DNA of 40,958 bases from Mycobacterium sp. E183 (GTDB lineage Bacteria > Actinomycetota > Actinomycetes > Mycobacteriales > Mycobacteriaceae), in the NCBI RefSeq assembly GCF_001667735.1, contig NZ_LZJN01000104.1:1-40958 (forward strand), written 5' to 3'. The notes beneath the pieces were generated by a model. The model saw only the letters and a list, made by a program, of their open reading frames with translations. It was not told the DNA's origin and did no database searches. Made by a program: the position numbers and the translations under genes. Every line of letters begins with the position of its first letter. Position 1 is the first letter of the stretch. Below, piece by piece: positions 1-8,674 of this stretch.

Positions 1-77
1 CGCGCTCTTCAACGGGAGCCTCGTTCAGCTGGTGAGCAAGTGGGGCCTGCAACAGATCTCCTGGTTCGTCCCCGCCC
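1..77 (+). repeat. 77-base exact inverted copy of ABC gene segment (left arm)
   Basis: Bases 1-77 are the exact reverse complement of 597-673, inside the FHA-ABC transporter gene. Identity stops at base 78 (a here, where the copy would need g). In frame, this stretch reads as a transmembrane part of the transporter and then switches into an unrelated esterase/phytase-like sequence. The match reaches the window edge, so its true left limit is unknown. A chimeric contig end is more likely than a biological repeat. Confidence 0.9.
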
Positions 78-418
78 AACTCAACGGCGTCTCCGACCTG
101 GTCGCGCTGTCGGACACGACGTTTCTGGTGATCGAACGGGCCGCCGCCACCCCGCCGACCGTGCGGATCTACCGGGCCGAGATCGGCTCCGCCACCGACG
201 TTTTGGCGCTCCCGTCGCTGCAGGGCGCGGACGTGACCCCGATGAGCAAGACGCTGGCGGTCGACTTGTCCGCCACGCCGGGACTGTCGCCGCTGGACAA
301 TGTCGAGGGCATCACGCTGGGACCGAAGCTGCCCGACGGTCGCCAGTCGGTGGTGCTGGTCAGCGATAACAACTTCTCCCCGAGTCAGGTCACTCAGTTT
401 CTGTTGTTCGCGATGTGA
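77..418 (+). CDS. Esterase-like/phytase-like protein, C-terminal fragment
   Basis: The frame is open from the left edge to a TGA at 416-418. The authentic part begins about base 77-78; the residues before it belong to the inverted ABC copy, so the GTG at 32 is not a real start. The first authentic residues include NGVSDLVALSDTTFLVIER, which matches the C-terminal pattern of the esterase-like activity of phytase family (typically secreted hydrolases): a G-V-S-(D/E) turn, then a strand ending in L-V-I-E-R. About 113 residues remain, so the signal peptide and most of the beta-propeller-like domain are missing. Its 3' end overlaps the convergent ABC gene by 25 bases. The family call is reasonable; the substrate is unknown. 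Confidence 0.6.
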   Translation, partial: QLNGVSDLVALSDTTFLVIERAAATPPTVRIYRAEIGSATDVLALPSLQGADVTPMSKTLAVDLSATPGLSPLDNVEGITLGPKLPDGRQSVVLVSDNNFSPSQVTQFLLFAM

Positions 419-2775
419 GGCTCCCGCGGCCGCAGCCGGTAGAGGGTGAAGCCGGCCGCCGCGACGCCGAGCAGGAAAAGCATCGTGATGTCGAACAGCC
501 ACCAGCCGCTGTAGTGGGTCCACGTCTGGCAGTCGGCGGCCAGGGGGTCGACGCGGCGCAGGTTGGCGGTGGACGCCGATGCGGCGAAGCCCCAGCGGGC
601 GGGGACGAACCAGGAGATCTGTTGCAGGCCCCACTTGCTCACCAGCTGAACGAGGCTCCCGTTGAAGAGCGCGGAGGCCAGGATCACCGGAAGCAGCAGC
701 GGCAGGACTTCGCGCAACGACTTGCCCATGGTCGACAACGCCAGCCCGACCGCCGCGGACACGATGGCCGTCACCGCCACGCTCATGTACAGCTCGAGGG
801 TGGCGTTGTGCAGCAGGGCCGCGCCACCCGCCGGTCCGCCCTTGTCGGCGATGACAATGGCGAACACGATGGCCGTCAGGATCGCCGCGGCGAGGCTGAA
901 CACCAGGATCTTGGCGGCCAAATAGGCCACGGTCGACAGCCCGAGCGCCTGCTCGCGGCGGAAGATGCGATGCTCGCGCACCACAGTGCGGATCGTCAAC
1001 GCGGTGCCGATGATCACCGCGGCGAGGTTGAGCGCGGCCAGGATCTCGATCGCTTCGTGCGGGTGGGCGTCGCCGGCACGGGGCCGGGTCAGGCCCGAAT
1101 CGCCCGGGATCAGCAGCGTCAGACCCGCCAGGGCGAACGACAGGAGCACCAGGAACCCGACGTAGAGGCGGTCGGCGAAGAGCAGCCGGACGTCACGACG
1201 GGCCAGCAGCCGGATCTGACGACCCAAGGGGGCTTCGGCGGGCGGCGGCGTCGGTGGCGCGATCTCGGGCGGCGCGGGAGCCGCCGGGGGACGGGCGCGA
1301 AATGCGCGGTGGACGCCGTCGGGGTCGGCGCTGACGCGGGCCAGCACTTGCGGCCAGTCGGCGGTGCCCAGCGCGGATTCGACGTGTGCGGGCGGCCCCA
1401 GGAACGCCGTCGTACCGGCCGAGGTCAGCGTCAGCACCTCGTCGCACAGGTCGAGGTTCGCCAACGACGTCGGCGACGACACGGCCGCCACCACCACGCA
1501 GCCAATGTCGGCCTGGCGCCGCAGCATCGCCATGACGTGACGTTGTTGCTCCGCATCCAGGCCGGCGGTCGGCTCGTCGACGACGAGCAGCGTCGGCCGG
1601 GTGAGCAGCTCGACCGCCAGCGCGGCACACCGGCGCACCTCGGGCGAAAGCTTGCCGATCCGGGTGGACCGGTGCTCCGAGAGATCCAGTTCCTCGAGGA
1701 CTTGGCCGATCACGCGGTCGCGTTGCTCCGGTGAAACGTCCTGCGGCAGGCGCAGTTCGGCGGCGTACGCCAACGCCTTTTCGACGGTGAGCTGGCGGTG
1801 CAAGCGGTCCTCGGGCGAGACGATGCCGATGCGGGTGCGCATCGACGCCGGCTCCGCATGCACGTCGTGGCCGTCGACCGTGACGCGCCCGGAGCTGGGT
1901 TGCCGGGTGCCGGCGAGCAGCCCGAGAAGGGCGGAGTTGCGGTTGGCCGACGGCCCGACGACGACGGTGAACATGCCCGGACGCGCCGAGAACGAGATGC
2001 CCGACAACATGTCGCGCCCGTCTACCGTCAGCCCGAGCTGGTACGCGGTCACCCCGAGGGTGCGGGCCTCGGCTTTGAGCGGCAATCGATAAGTGGCATT
2101 TCCAGATTCCGCGGCGCCGACGGCCGCACGCGGGACGCGGAGTTTCGAGGTGATCATCCGCTCGATCAGGCCCGGTGCCTTCGCCTGCGCATCCGCCGCC
2201 GGGATCGGCTCGACTGGGGGTGGAATGGGCGGTGTCGGCTGCGGGTGGGCGGGACGTTCGGCCGCCGGCGGTTGCGGGGGCACCACGCGCATGCGCTGGG
2301 TCTCGCGCTCGGTCGGGGCCAGCGGGCTCGGCTCGCCCGGATGAGCGGGTGGCGGCGGGAAGGGAGGAGGCGCCGGGGGCTGCCGCGGCGGGTAAGCGGG
2401 CGGTCGAGGCGGGGTTTGACGAGGCGGGCCGGCCGGGTGAGCGATCTCGAAAACCAGCCGCGGACCGCGCTGCGGATCACCGACGCTGATCGCCTGGCCG
2501 TTGCGAATCGCGACGGTCGAGGCCCGTGCGCCGTCGACGAAGATGCCGTTGTGGCTCAGGTCGATCGCCACCCAGTGGGTGCCCGCGAACCGCAGCACCA
2601 CCTCGGGGCGGGGCGCCGGGGGCGGCGAGGTCGGAGTTCCGAGGCGCTCGAGGGCGATGTCGCTGCCCGGGCCGTAGCCGACGATCACGTCGCGGCCGGG
2701 GGAGAAGTCGAATCGCGCCGACCCGACCCACACGGTCAACGGGGAGGCTCTGAAACCGGAAGCCTCGGGCCGCAT
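394..2775 (-). CDS. FHA-domain ABC transporter (Rv1747-like) with degenerate ATPase
   Basis: This is a 793-residue half-transporter. Domains in order: an FHA phosphothreonine-binding domain (about 15-110, with SHNGIFVDG), a long Pro-rich linker (about 115-195), an ABCG-type nucleotide-binding domain (about 240-470) and an ABC-2 membrane domain with about six helices (about 530-785). The architecture resembles M. tuberculosis Rv1747, a PknF-regulated exporter, but with only one FHA domain. The ATPase motifs are odd. Walker A reads GPSANRNS (about 274-281), lacking the Lys and the glycine before it. The Q-loop position reads VSPED, the signature is LSPEV instead of LSGGQ, and no H-loop His is evident. 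Walker B (LLVVDEPT) is intact. I chose ATG 2775, preceded by AAAGGTGG, over GTG 2796. It could be a regulatory or heterodimeric partner; the substrate is unknown. Confidence 0.85.
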   Translation of the reverse strand: MRPEASGFRASPLTVWVGSARFDFSPGRDVIVGYGPGSDIALERLGTPTSPPPAPRPEVVLRFAGTHWVAIDLSHNGIFVDGARASTVAIRNGQAISVGDPQRGPRLVFEIAHPAGPPRQTPPRPPAYPPRQPPAPPPFPPPPAHPGEPSPLAPTERETQRMRVVPPQPPAAERPAHPQPTPPIPPPVEPIPAADAQAKAPGLIERMITSKLRVPRAAVGAAESGNATYRLPLKAEARTLGVTAYQLGLTVDGRDMLSGISFSARPGMFTVVVGPSANRNSALLGLLAGTRQPSSGRVTVDGHDVHAEPASMRTRIGIVSPEDRLHRQLTVEKALAYAAELRLPQDVSPEQRDRVIGQVLEELDLSEHRSTRIGKLSPEVRRCAALAVELLTRPTLLVVDEPTAGLDAEQQRHVMAMLRRQADIGCVVVAAVSSPTSLANLDLCDEVLTLTSAGTTAFLGPPAHVESALGTADWPQVLARVSADPDGVHRAFRARPPAAPAPPEIAPPTPPPAEAPLGRQIRLLARRDVRLLFADRLYVGFLVLLSFALAGLTLLIPGDSGLTRPRAGDAHPHEAIEILAALNLAAVIIGTALTIRTVVREHRIFRREQALGLSTVAYLAAKILVFSLAAAILTAIVFAIVIADKGGPAGGAALLHNATLELYMSVAVTAIVSAAVGLALSTMGKSLREVLPLLLPVILASALFNGSLVQLVSKWGLQQISWFVPARWGFAASASTANLRRVDPLAADCQTWTHYSGWWLFDITMLFLLGVAAAGFTLYRLRPREPHIANNRN
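597..673 (-). repeat. 77-base inverted repeat, right arm (inside ABC gene)
   Basis: This is the partner of bases 1-77. Here the sequence sits in the middle of a continuous permease domain and is in its natural context: the reading frame and membrane helices run through both borders. It is therefore the original, and the copy at 1-77 is the misplaced one. Confidence 0.9.
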
Positions 2776-2855
2776 GGCCGCCACCTTTCGTCGCACCGGT
2801 CAGATCGACCTAGTGTCTACCCGCCGGCCGTCGTCCATCCACGTGGGTCCGCCCG

Positions 2856-3329
2856 TCACAGCGCGTTGCGGCGCCCCGCCAGCGACGCGTTGTCGAGAAG
2901 CCGGCGCAAGACCTCGACCGCGTCGGTCAGCACCTGGCGGTCGCCCGGCTCGAGCAACGCCAGTTGCGGTTCGATCGCGGCGGCACGGTCGGCGCGAACC
3001 GCGTTGAGCGTGCGCTTGCCCTGGGGGGTGATGCGGATGCGGACGGCGCGGGCATCCCCCGGGTCGACGGTTCGGGTGACCAGGCCGGCGTCCTCGAGCC
3101 GGCGCACCTGGGTCGTCATGGTCGGTTGTGAGCAGTGATCGACCGCCGCGAGGTCGCCGATCCGGGCTTCGCCGTGGGCTTCGATCGAGGCGAGCAGTCT
3201 GGCCTGCGCCGCCGGCAGCGGCATTTGGATGCGCTGGGTGGCCAGCCTGTTGAGCCGCGCCACCACGGCGAGCAGATCCGCTCCCAGCTGCTGGGCCTCG
3301 ATGTTTGCGGTCTCGACAACTCTGTCCAT
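2856..3329 (-). CDS. MarR-family transcriptional regulator (Rv2327-like)
   Basis: This 157-residue protein has the MarR winged-helix fold. The recognition region reads ARIGDLAAVDHCSQPTMTTQ, followed by the wing LVTRTVDPGDARAVRIRIT and a C-terminal dimerisation helix. The start was placed at ATG 3329 (MDRVVETANIE) because the upstream extension is Arg/Pro-rich shadow sequence and 157 residues is a normal MarR length. It is divergent from the ECF transporter genes with 115 bases between the starts, the usual arrangement for a MarR protein that represses itself and the neighbouring transporter. In M. tuberculosis the equivalent gene (as I recall, Rv2327) sits next to the same transporter. The ligand is unknown. 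Confidence 0.88.
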   Translation of the reverse strand: MDRVVETANIEAQQLGADLLAVVARLNRLATQRIQMPLPAAQARLLASIEAHGEARIGDLAAVDHCSQPTMTTQVRRLEDAGLVTRTVDPGDARAVRIRITPQGKRTLNAVRADRAAAIEPQLALLEPGDRQVLTDAVEVLRRLLDNASLAGRRNAL

Positions 3330-3355
3330 GTGTCCATAGTTCCATAGCTTTGCTA
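3325..3355. promoter_or_regulatory. Repeats around the marR start, possible operator
   Basis: Three 8-base near-repeats (tccatgtg, tccatagt, tccatagc) start at 3325, 3333 and 3341 and cover the marR start codon. They run into a short inverted repeat, tagc-ttt-gcta (3345-3355). The A/T-rich patch lies in the divergent marR/ECF intergenic region, where a MarR dimer would be expected to bind. The inverted repeat is short for a MarR operator, so the function is a guess. Confidence 0.3.
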
Positions 3356-3444
3356 AGCGAGGCGAAGACGCGCGGTCCGAATGGTGTCGGGAGTGTCGAG
3401 TGTGACGAACCGAGTTGGGACCACGGCCTGGCAGAATCGGTGAA

Positions 3445-5493
3445 GTGAAAGTCCGCGACCCCGTCCGTGCGCGCCGTCGGGGCGGACCTTTACATCCGGC
3501 CGAATTGGCCCAGGCCTCGGTCATGGGGGCGCTTTGCGCGGTGATCGCGATCATCGCCGGTGTCATCCCGTTCGCCCAAGGATTGGCGCTGCTGGGCACG
3601 GTGCCGATGGGGCTGCTGTCCTACCGTTACCGGTTCCGTGTGCTGGTGGCCGCGACGTTTGCTGCCGGAATGATCGCCTTCCTCATCTCCGGAGTGGGCG
3701 GCGCCGTGACGGTCGTCAACTGTGCCTACATCGGCGGCCTGACCGGATTCGTCAAGCGCAGGGGCAGGGGCACACCCACGGTGCTCGTCTCCTCCCTGAT
3801 CGTCGGGGTCGCCGTCGCCGGGGCGACCGTCGGTGCGTTGGCCGTGCTGAACCGGTTGCGGCATCTGATCTTTGAGGTGATGTCGGCGAACGTGGACGGT
3901 GTGGTCGCGTTCCTGGACCGGGTGAATCTGCGATGGCTCGGCGCCGACGTCAAGCGGTGCTTCGACTTCGGGCTGCATTACTGGCCGTGGCTGATGCTCG
4001 GCTACGTCACCTATGGGGTCATGGTGTCGTCGTGGATCGGTTGGTGGGCGCTTTCCCGCCTGCTGGACCGGATGGGCAACGTGCCGGACGTGCACAAGCT
4101 CGACGCGCCGGACGAGCCGCCCGGCGCAGCGATCGGGCCCGTTCCGGTGCGGCTGGATAGGGTGCGGTTCCGCTACCCCAACGCCAGGCAAGATGCCTTG
4201 CGGGAGCTCAGCCTCGACCTTCAGGTCGGAGAACATGTCGCCGTCGTCGGCGCCAATGGGTCGGGCAAGACCACGTTGACGCTCATCTTGGCGGGCCGGC
4301 ACCCGACGTCGGGCACGGTGCACCGCCCGGGCGCGGTGGGGCTCGGCATGTTGGGCGGTACGGCGCTGGTTCTGCAGCACCCGAAGAGCCAGGTCTTGGG
4401 AACCCGCGTGGCCGATGATGTGGTGTGGGGGCTGCCCCCGGGAACCGAGGTCGACGTCGACCATCTGCTGCAGGAAGTCGGTCTCGGGGGTTTTGCCGAG
4501 CGCGATACCGGCGGCCTGTCCGGCGGCGAACTGCAACGCCTCGCCCTGGCCGCGGCGCTGGCGCGGGAACCGGCGCTACTGATCGCTGACGAGTTCACCA
4601 GCATGGTCGACCAGAGGGGCCGAGAGGTCCTGTTGAACGTGCTGGCCGGCCTTCCCAAGCGGCATCGGACCGCCCTGGTGCACATCACGCATTTCGACAA
4701 CGAGGCCGCGTCGGCGGACCGGACCATCAACCTCAGTGACTCCCCGGATAACACCGGCATGGTCGAGACGGTTCCCGCCCCGCTGCCTGCCACCGCGTTC
4801 CGGCGCGGCCCAAGCAAGCCGGTGCTGGAAATCGTTGGCGTCAGCCACGAATACAACAGCGGGACACCGTGGGCGAAGACCGCCCTGCGCGACATCAACT
4901 TCGTCGTGGAACAAGGCGACGGGATTTTGATTCACGGTGGCAACGGTTCGGGCAAGTCGACGCTGGCGTGGATCATGGCCGGACTGACCGTTCCCACGGT
5001 CGGCGCCTGCCTGCTCGACGGTGAACCGATCCGGGATCACGTCGGCGCGGTGGCGTTGTCGTTTCAGACGTCGAGGCTGCAATTGATGCGCAGCCACGTC
5101 GGCCTGGAAGTTGCTTCGGTGGCGGGCTTTTCGCCCCACGACGAAGGCCGGGTGATCGCCGCCCTGGCGGCGGTCGGGCTGGAACCCGCGATGGCCAGGC
5201 GGCGCATCGATCAGCTCAGCGGCGGCCAGATGAGACGGGTGGTGCTGGCCGGACTCCTGGCGTGCTCGCCGCGCGTGCTGATCCTCGACGAGCCGCTGGC
5301 CGGGCTGGACGTCGGGAGCCAGCGCGGCCTGCTGCGGCTGCTGGCGGATCTTCGCCGTCACCGCGGGCTGACCGTCGTCGTCATCTCGCACGACTTCGTG
5401 GGCTTGGAAGCCGTCTGCCCGCGAACCCTGCACGTGCAGAACGGCGCCCTGCAAACGGTGTCGGCCAGCGCGACGGCCGGGGGTGTGTCGTGA
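3445..5493 (+). CDS. ECF transporter: S-like membrane domain fused to two ATPases (Rv2326c-like)
   Basis: This is an energy-coupling-factor importer subunit of about 682 residues. The N-terminal 200 or so residues form about six membrane helices resembling a substrate-binding S component. Two ATPase domains follow. The first has Walker [10 protein letters not shown], signature GLSGGELQR and Walker B LLIADEFT. The second has Walker [10 protein letters not shown], signature QLSGGQMRR and Walker [13 protein letters not shown]. Both appear catalytically complete. With the downstream EcfT gene, two genes thus encode a whole transporter (S, A, A' and T). I chose GTG 3445; a TTG at 3415 would add 10 residues, and neither has a strong ribosome site. 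MarR control is likely from the divergent layout. A vitamin, metal or small precursor is the usual type of substrate; this one is unknown. Confidence 0.87.
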   Translation: MKVRDPVRARRRGGPLHPAELAQASVMGALCAVIAIIAGVIPFAQGLALLGTVPMGLLSYRYRFRVLVAATFAAGMIAFLISGVGGAVTVVNCAYIGGLTGFVKRRGRGTPTVLVSSLIVGVAVAGATVGALAVLNRLRHLIFEVMSANVDGVVAFLDRVNLRWLGADVKRCFDFGLHYWPWLMLGYVTYGVMVSSWIGWWALSRLLDRMGNVPDVHKLDAPDEPPGAAIGPVPVRLDRVRFRYPNARQDALRELSLDLQVGEHVAVVGANGSGKTTLTLILAGRHPTSGTVHRPGAVGLGMLGGTALVLQHPKSQVLGTRVADDVVWGLPPGTEVDVDHLLQEVGLGGFAERDTGGLSGGELQRLALAAALAREPALLIADEFTSMVDQRGREVLLNVLAGLPKRHRTALVHITHFDNEAASADRTINLSDSPDNTGMVETVPAPLPATAFRRGPSKPVLEIVGVSHEYNSGTPWAKTALRDINFVVEQGDGILIHGGNGSGKSTLAWIMAGLTVPTVGACLLDGEPIRDHVGAVALSFQTSRLQLMRSHVGLEVASVAGFSPHDEGRVIAALAAVGLEPAMARRRIDQLSGGQMRRVVLAGLLACSPRVLILDEPLAGLDVGSQRGLLRLLADLRRHRGLTVVVISHDFVGLEAVCPRTLHVQNGALQTVSASATAGGVS

Positions 5494-6341
5494 CCGCACC
5501 TTCGTCCCCGACGCGCGGCAAGGAGCGGCGCACCGCGCGCCCGGTGGTGCTGTTGGTTCCGGTGCCCGGCGGGTCCGCGATCCACAGCCTGTGGGCCGGC
5601 ACCAAACTTCTCGTGGTGTTCGGTGTTGCGGTGTTGCTGACCTTCTACCCGGGCTGGGTGACGATCGGGTCGGTGGCCGCGTTGGTGATGACGGCGATCT
5701 GGATCGCCCACATTCCCCGCGGTGCGCTCCCGTCGGTGCCGCGCTGGCTGTGGGTCCTCATCGCGTTGGGCTTCGTGACGGCCGCGCTGGCCGGTGGTAG
5801 TCCGGTGGTGTCGATCGCGGGGGTTCACCTGGGGCTCGGCGGGGCGTTGAACTTCCTGCGGATCACCGCGTTGTCCCTCGTCCTGCTCGGTCTGGGGGCG
5901 ATGGTGTCCTGGACGACCAATGTCGCCGAAATCGCCCCGGCGCTCGCGGTTTTGGGCCGCCCGCTCAAGCTCGTGCGGATCCCGGTGGACGAGTGGGCGG
6001 TGGCCCTGGCCCTGGCGCTGCGCGCCTTCCCGTTGCTGATCGAGGAATTTCAGGTGCTCTACGCCGCTCGTCGATTGCGGCCCAACCACATGGCACCGAC
6101 GCGTAAGGCCCGGGTCAAGCAGACGGCCGGCAACTCGATCGACCTGGTGGCCGCCGCCATCGTGGTGACGTTGCGCCGCGCCGACGAGATGGGTGATGCG
6201 ATCACCGCTCGGGGCGGCATCGGCCAACTCTCAGCCGCTCCGGCCCGGCCGAAAATGGCCGACTGGTTGACGCTCGCGGTGACCATCGCGGTGGGCGGTG
6301 CCGCGGTGGCGATCGAGACGATATTCCACCTGACTCGCTGA
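5490..6341 (+). CDS. EcfT transmembrane coupling protein (Rv2325c-like)
   Basis: This 283-residue membrane protein is the T component that couples ATP hydrolysis to the S component. The GTG start overlaps the upstream stop by four bases (gtga at 5490-5493), a sign of translational coupling. Hydrophobic helices cluster at about residues 35-75, 90-150 and 260-280. The cytoplasmic coupling helices carry the two family Ala-Arg motifs: AARRLRP, and [14 protein letters not shown] near residue 240. Length and motifs fit the CbiQ/EcfT family. It forms an operon with the preceding gene. After its stop there is only a 21-base gap to the next gene, so transcription may continue into the SRPBCC-sulfatase pair. 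Confidence 0.87.
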   Translation: MTAPSSPTRGKERRTARPVVLLVPVPGGSAIHSLWAGTKLLVVFGVAVLLTFYPGWVTIGSVAALVMTAIWIAHIPRGALPSVPRWLWVLIALGFVTAALAGGSPVVSIAGVHLGLGGALNFLRITALSLVLLGLGAMVSWTTNVAEIAPALAVLGRPLKLVRIPVDEWAVALALALRAFPLLIEEFQVLYAARRLRPNHMAPTRKARVKQTAGNSIDLVAAAIVVTLRRADEMGDAITARGGIGQLSAAPARPKMADWLTLAVTIAVGGAAVAIETIFHLTR

Positions 6342-6362
6342 TCGTTCGCGTAGCGTGAGCGC

Positions 6363-6821
6363 GTGGCCGACATACGCCGGACTCGCTCGATCGCGGCCCG
6401 CATCGGCGACATCTGGGAAATCCTTGCGGACTTCGGGTCGATCAGTTCGTGGGCCGGCAACGTCGACCACTCGTGCATCCTGTTCTCCGGACCCAACGGA
6501 TCCGCCGTCGGCACCGCCCGGCGCGTCCAGGTCAAGCGTGACGCGCTCGTCGAGCGCATCACCGAGTTCGACCCGCCCCGCGCCCTCGGCTACGACATCG
6601 AAGGCCTGCCCGCCCGAATCCGCAGGGTGTCCAACCGCTGGACGCTCGAATCGACCGCCGGCGACTCGGCCACCACCCTGGTCGCCCTCACCAGCACGGT
6701 CGAAATCGGGCCGCACGCAATGCAAAAGCTGGCCGAGCGCGCCCTGTGCCGCTTTCTGGCGCGACAGTCCGAACTGATGCTCGCCGGCCTCGCCGACCGA
6801 TTGGAGCATGCCCGTGTCTGA
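6363..6821 (+). CDS. SRPBCC (START-like) family protein
   Basis: This 152-residue protein has the pattern of a polyketide cyclase/START-like ligand-binding fold: an N-terminal strand RRTRSIAARIGDIWEILADF with the typical helix after it, a G-S-x-x-G-T-A-R turn, a strand in which R-D-x-L-V-E-R-I-T leads to a conserved E-F-D, and a long C-terminal helix. No catalytic residues can be assigned. It starts at GTG 6363 and overlaps the sulfatase by 14 bases. I recall a similar SRPBCC-sulfatase pair in M. tuberculosis at Rv3076-Rv3077, far from the genes flanking it here. It might bind or process the hydrophobic substrate of the sulfatase; that is inference only. Confidence 0.72.
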   Translation: MADIRRTRSIAARIGDIWEILADFGSISSWAGNVDHSCILFSGPNGSAVGTARRVQVKRDALVERITEFDPPRALGYDIEGLPARIRRVSNRWTLESTAGDSATTLVALTSTVEIGPHAMQKLAERALCRFLARQSELMLAGLADRLEHARV

Positions 6822-8619
6822 CCGCCCCGATGTCATCGTCATCATGACCGACGAGGAACGCGCGGTACCGCCCTACGAGGCCCCCGACGTGCTCGCGTGG
6901 CGCGATCGAACGCTGACCGGCCGCAAGTGGTTTGACGATCACGGTGTCAGTTTCACGCGGCACTACACCGGCTCACTGGCCTGCGTGCCGAGCCGACCGA
7001 CCATCTTCACCGGGCAGTACCCCGACCTGCACGGCGTGACCCAGACCGACGGCATCGGAAAGACCGCCGACGACTCACGGATGCGCTGGCTGCGTGCAGG
7101 CGAGGTTCCCACGCTCGGAAATTGGTTCCGGGCGGCCGGTTACGACACCCACTACGACGGCAAGTGGCACATTTCGCACGCCGATCTCCTCGAGCCCCGG
7201 ACCGGTCGGCCGTTGGCGACCAATGACGACAACGGGGTCGTCGACGCCGCCGCCGTGCGGCGCTATCTGGAGGCAGACCCGTTGGGCCCCTATGGTTTCT
7301 CCGGCTGGGTCGGGCCCGAGCCGCACGGGGCGGCGCTGGCCAACGCCGGTGTGCGGCGTGACCCGCTGATCGCGGGCCGGGTGGTCGCCTGGCTGGCCGA
7401 CCGCTACGCCCGCCGCCGCGCCGGCGACCCCGCCGCCTTGCGGCCGTTCCTCCTGGTGGCGAGCTTCGTCAATCCCCACGACATCGTGCTCTTCCCGACG
7501 TGGTCGCGGCGGAGCCCGGTCAAGCCGTCGCCGCTCGACCCTCCCGCGGTGCCCGCCGCACCGACCGCGGACGAAGACCTGTCCACGAAGCCCGCCGCGC
7601 AGATCGCCTTTCGCGAGGCGTACTACTCCGGCTACGGCCCCGCGGCCGCGATTGACCGAACCTACACGCGCAACGCGCAGCGCTACCGCGACCTGTACTA
7701 CCGGCTGCACGCCGAGGTGGACGGACCGATCGATCGCGTCCGGCGGGCCGTCACCGAAAGCGGTTGGGGCGAGGCCATATTGGTACGCACCGCCGATCAC
7801 GGCGACCTGCTCGGGGCCCACGGCGGTCTGCACCAGAAGTGGTTCAACCTGTACGACGAGGCCACCCGCGTCCCCTTCGTCATCGCGCGCGTCGGCGAGC
7901 GCTGCACGCGACCACGGCAAGTCACGGCGCCGACTTCGCACGTCGACCTGGTTCCCACTCTGCTGGCGGCCGCAGGCGTCGATGTCGCGGCGGTCTCGGC
8001 AACGCTGGCCGAGTCGTTCTCCGAAGTGCACCCGCTACCCGGACGGAACCTGATGCCCGTCGTGGACGGTGCGCCGGCCGACGAGACCCGCGCCGTCTAC
8101 CTGATGACCCGCGACAACATGCTCGAAGGGGACAGCGGTGCTTCGGGATTGGCGCGCCGCTTGCAGCAGACGGTCAATCCGCCTGCGCCGCTGCGCATCC
8201 GGATCCCGGCCCACACCGCCTCCAACTTCGAGGGGTTGGTTGTCCGCGTCGACGAGGCGACCGCCGCCGGTGCCGCAGGCCACCTGTGGAAGCTGGTGCG
8301 CACCTTCGACGATCCGAGCACCTGGACCGAACCGGGGGTGCGGCACCTGGCGGCCAATGGGCTTGGGGGAGAGGCGTACCGGACGTCTCCCCTCGACGAT
8401 CAGTGGGAGTTGTACGACCTGACCTCGGACCCGGTCGAGGCGGTCAACCGCTGGGCCGACCCTGACCTGCACAGCCTGCGTCAGCACCTGCGGACGCAGC
8501 TCAAACACGCGCGGGCCGAATCGGTGCCCGAGCGAAACCGGCCGTGGCCGTATGCGTCTCGCCGGCCGCCTAGATCACGTCCGTCACGGCTCAAGCGCCT
8601 CTTCCGCCGGCGGACGTAA
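6808..8619 (+). CDS. Type I sulfatase (Cys-type, Rv3077-like)
   Basis: This 603-residue alkaline-phosphatase-superfamily hydrolase starts with the metal-binding strand PDVIVIMTDEE. The sulfatase signature C-x-P-S-R appears as ACVPSRPTIFTG, with Cys59 the predicted formylglycine precursor. Further metal/active-site stretches are YDGKWH (about 112-117), FVNPHD (about 224-229) and RTADHGDLLGAHG (about 329-341). It should cleave a sulfate ester, and it needs a formylglycine-generating enzyme encoded elsewhere. There is no signal peptide, so it is probably cytoplasmic. ATG 6808 overlaps the SRPBCC gene by 14 bases; GTG 6814 is an alternative. The C-terminal end is very basic (about 20 residues rich in Arg and Pro). 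The substrate is unknown; a phosphonate or phosphate ester cannot be ruled out. Confidence 0.85.
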   Translation: MPVSDRPDVIVIMTDEERAVPPYEAPDVLAWRDRTLTGRKWFDDHGVSFTRHYTGSLACVPSRPTIFTGQYPDLHGVTQTDGIGKTADDSRMRWLRAGEVPTLGNWFRAAGYDTHYDGKWHISHADLLEPRTGRPLATNDDNGVVDAAAVRRYLEADPLGPYGFSGWVGPEPHGAALANAGVRRDPLIAGRVVAWLADRYARRRAGDPAALRPFLLVASFVNPHDIVLFPTWSRRSPVKPSPLDPPAVPAAPTADEDLSTKPAAQIAFREAYYSGYGPAAAIDRTYTRNAQRYRDLYYRLHAEVDGPIDRVRRAVTESGWGEAILVRTADHGDLLGAHGGLHQKWFNLYDEATRVPFVIARVGERCTRPRQVTAPTSHVDLVPTLLAAAGVDVAAVSATLAESFSEVHPLPGRNLMPVVDGAPADETRAVYLMTRDNMLEGDSGASGLARRLQQTVNPPAPLRIRIPAHTASNFEGLVVRVDEATAAGAAGHLWKLVRTFDDPSTWTEPGVRHLAANGLGGEAYRTSPLDDQWELYDLTSDPVEAVNRWADPDLHSLRQHLRTQLKHARAESVPERNRPWPYASRRPPRSRPSRLKRLFRRRT

Positions 8620-8662
8620 CGCCAGGGCGGAAACTCGGCCCGAATTGCGCCATGGCGTTACG
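8615..8662. terminator. Inverted repeat between convergent genes
   Basis: Ten bases, cgtaacgcca (8615-8624), are exactly complementary to tggcgttacg (8653-8662), and gggc/gccc can pair inside the loop. The repeat includes the sulfatase stop codon and ends just before the convergent Lrp gene. The position fits a bidirectional terminator. There is no T-tract, as is common in mycobacteria, and the loop is long (28 bases). Confidence 0.4.
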
Positions 8663-8674
8663 CGCGCCGCGCCG

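Noticed and set aside
1..77. Terminal inverted repeat of a mobile element
   Set aside because: The two arms enclose only the end of an esterase gene and the end of the ABC gene. No transposase is present, and the inner arm lies inside an intact permease domain.
415..1734. Open frame of 439 codons on the plus strand
   Set aside because: It is antisense to the FHA-ABC gene, rich in Arg, Gln, Asp and Gly, with no recognisable domain or membrane segment.
3415..3444. TTG start for the ECF fusion protein
   Set aside because: The ten extra residues add nothing recognisable and GTG 3445 is the commoner start type. Neither has a clear ribosome site, so this stays a weak preference.
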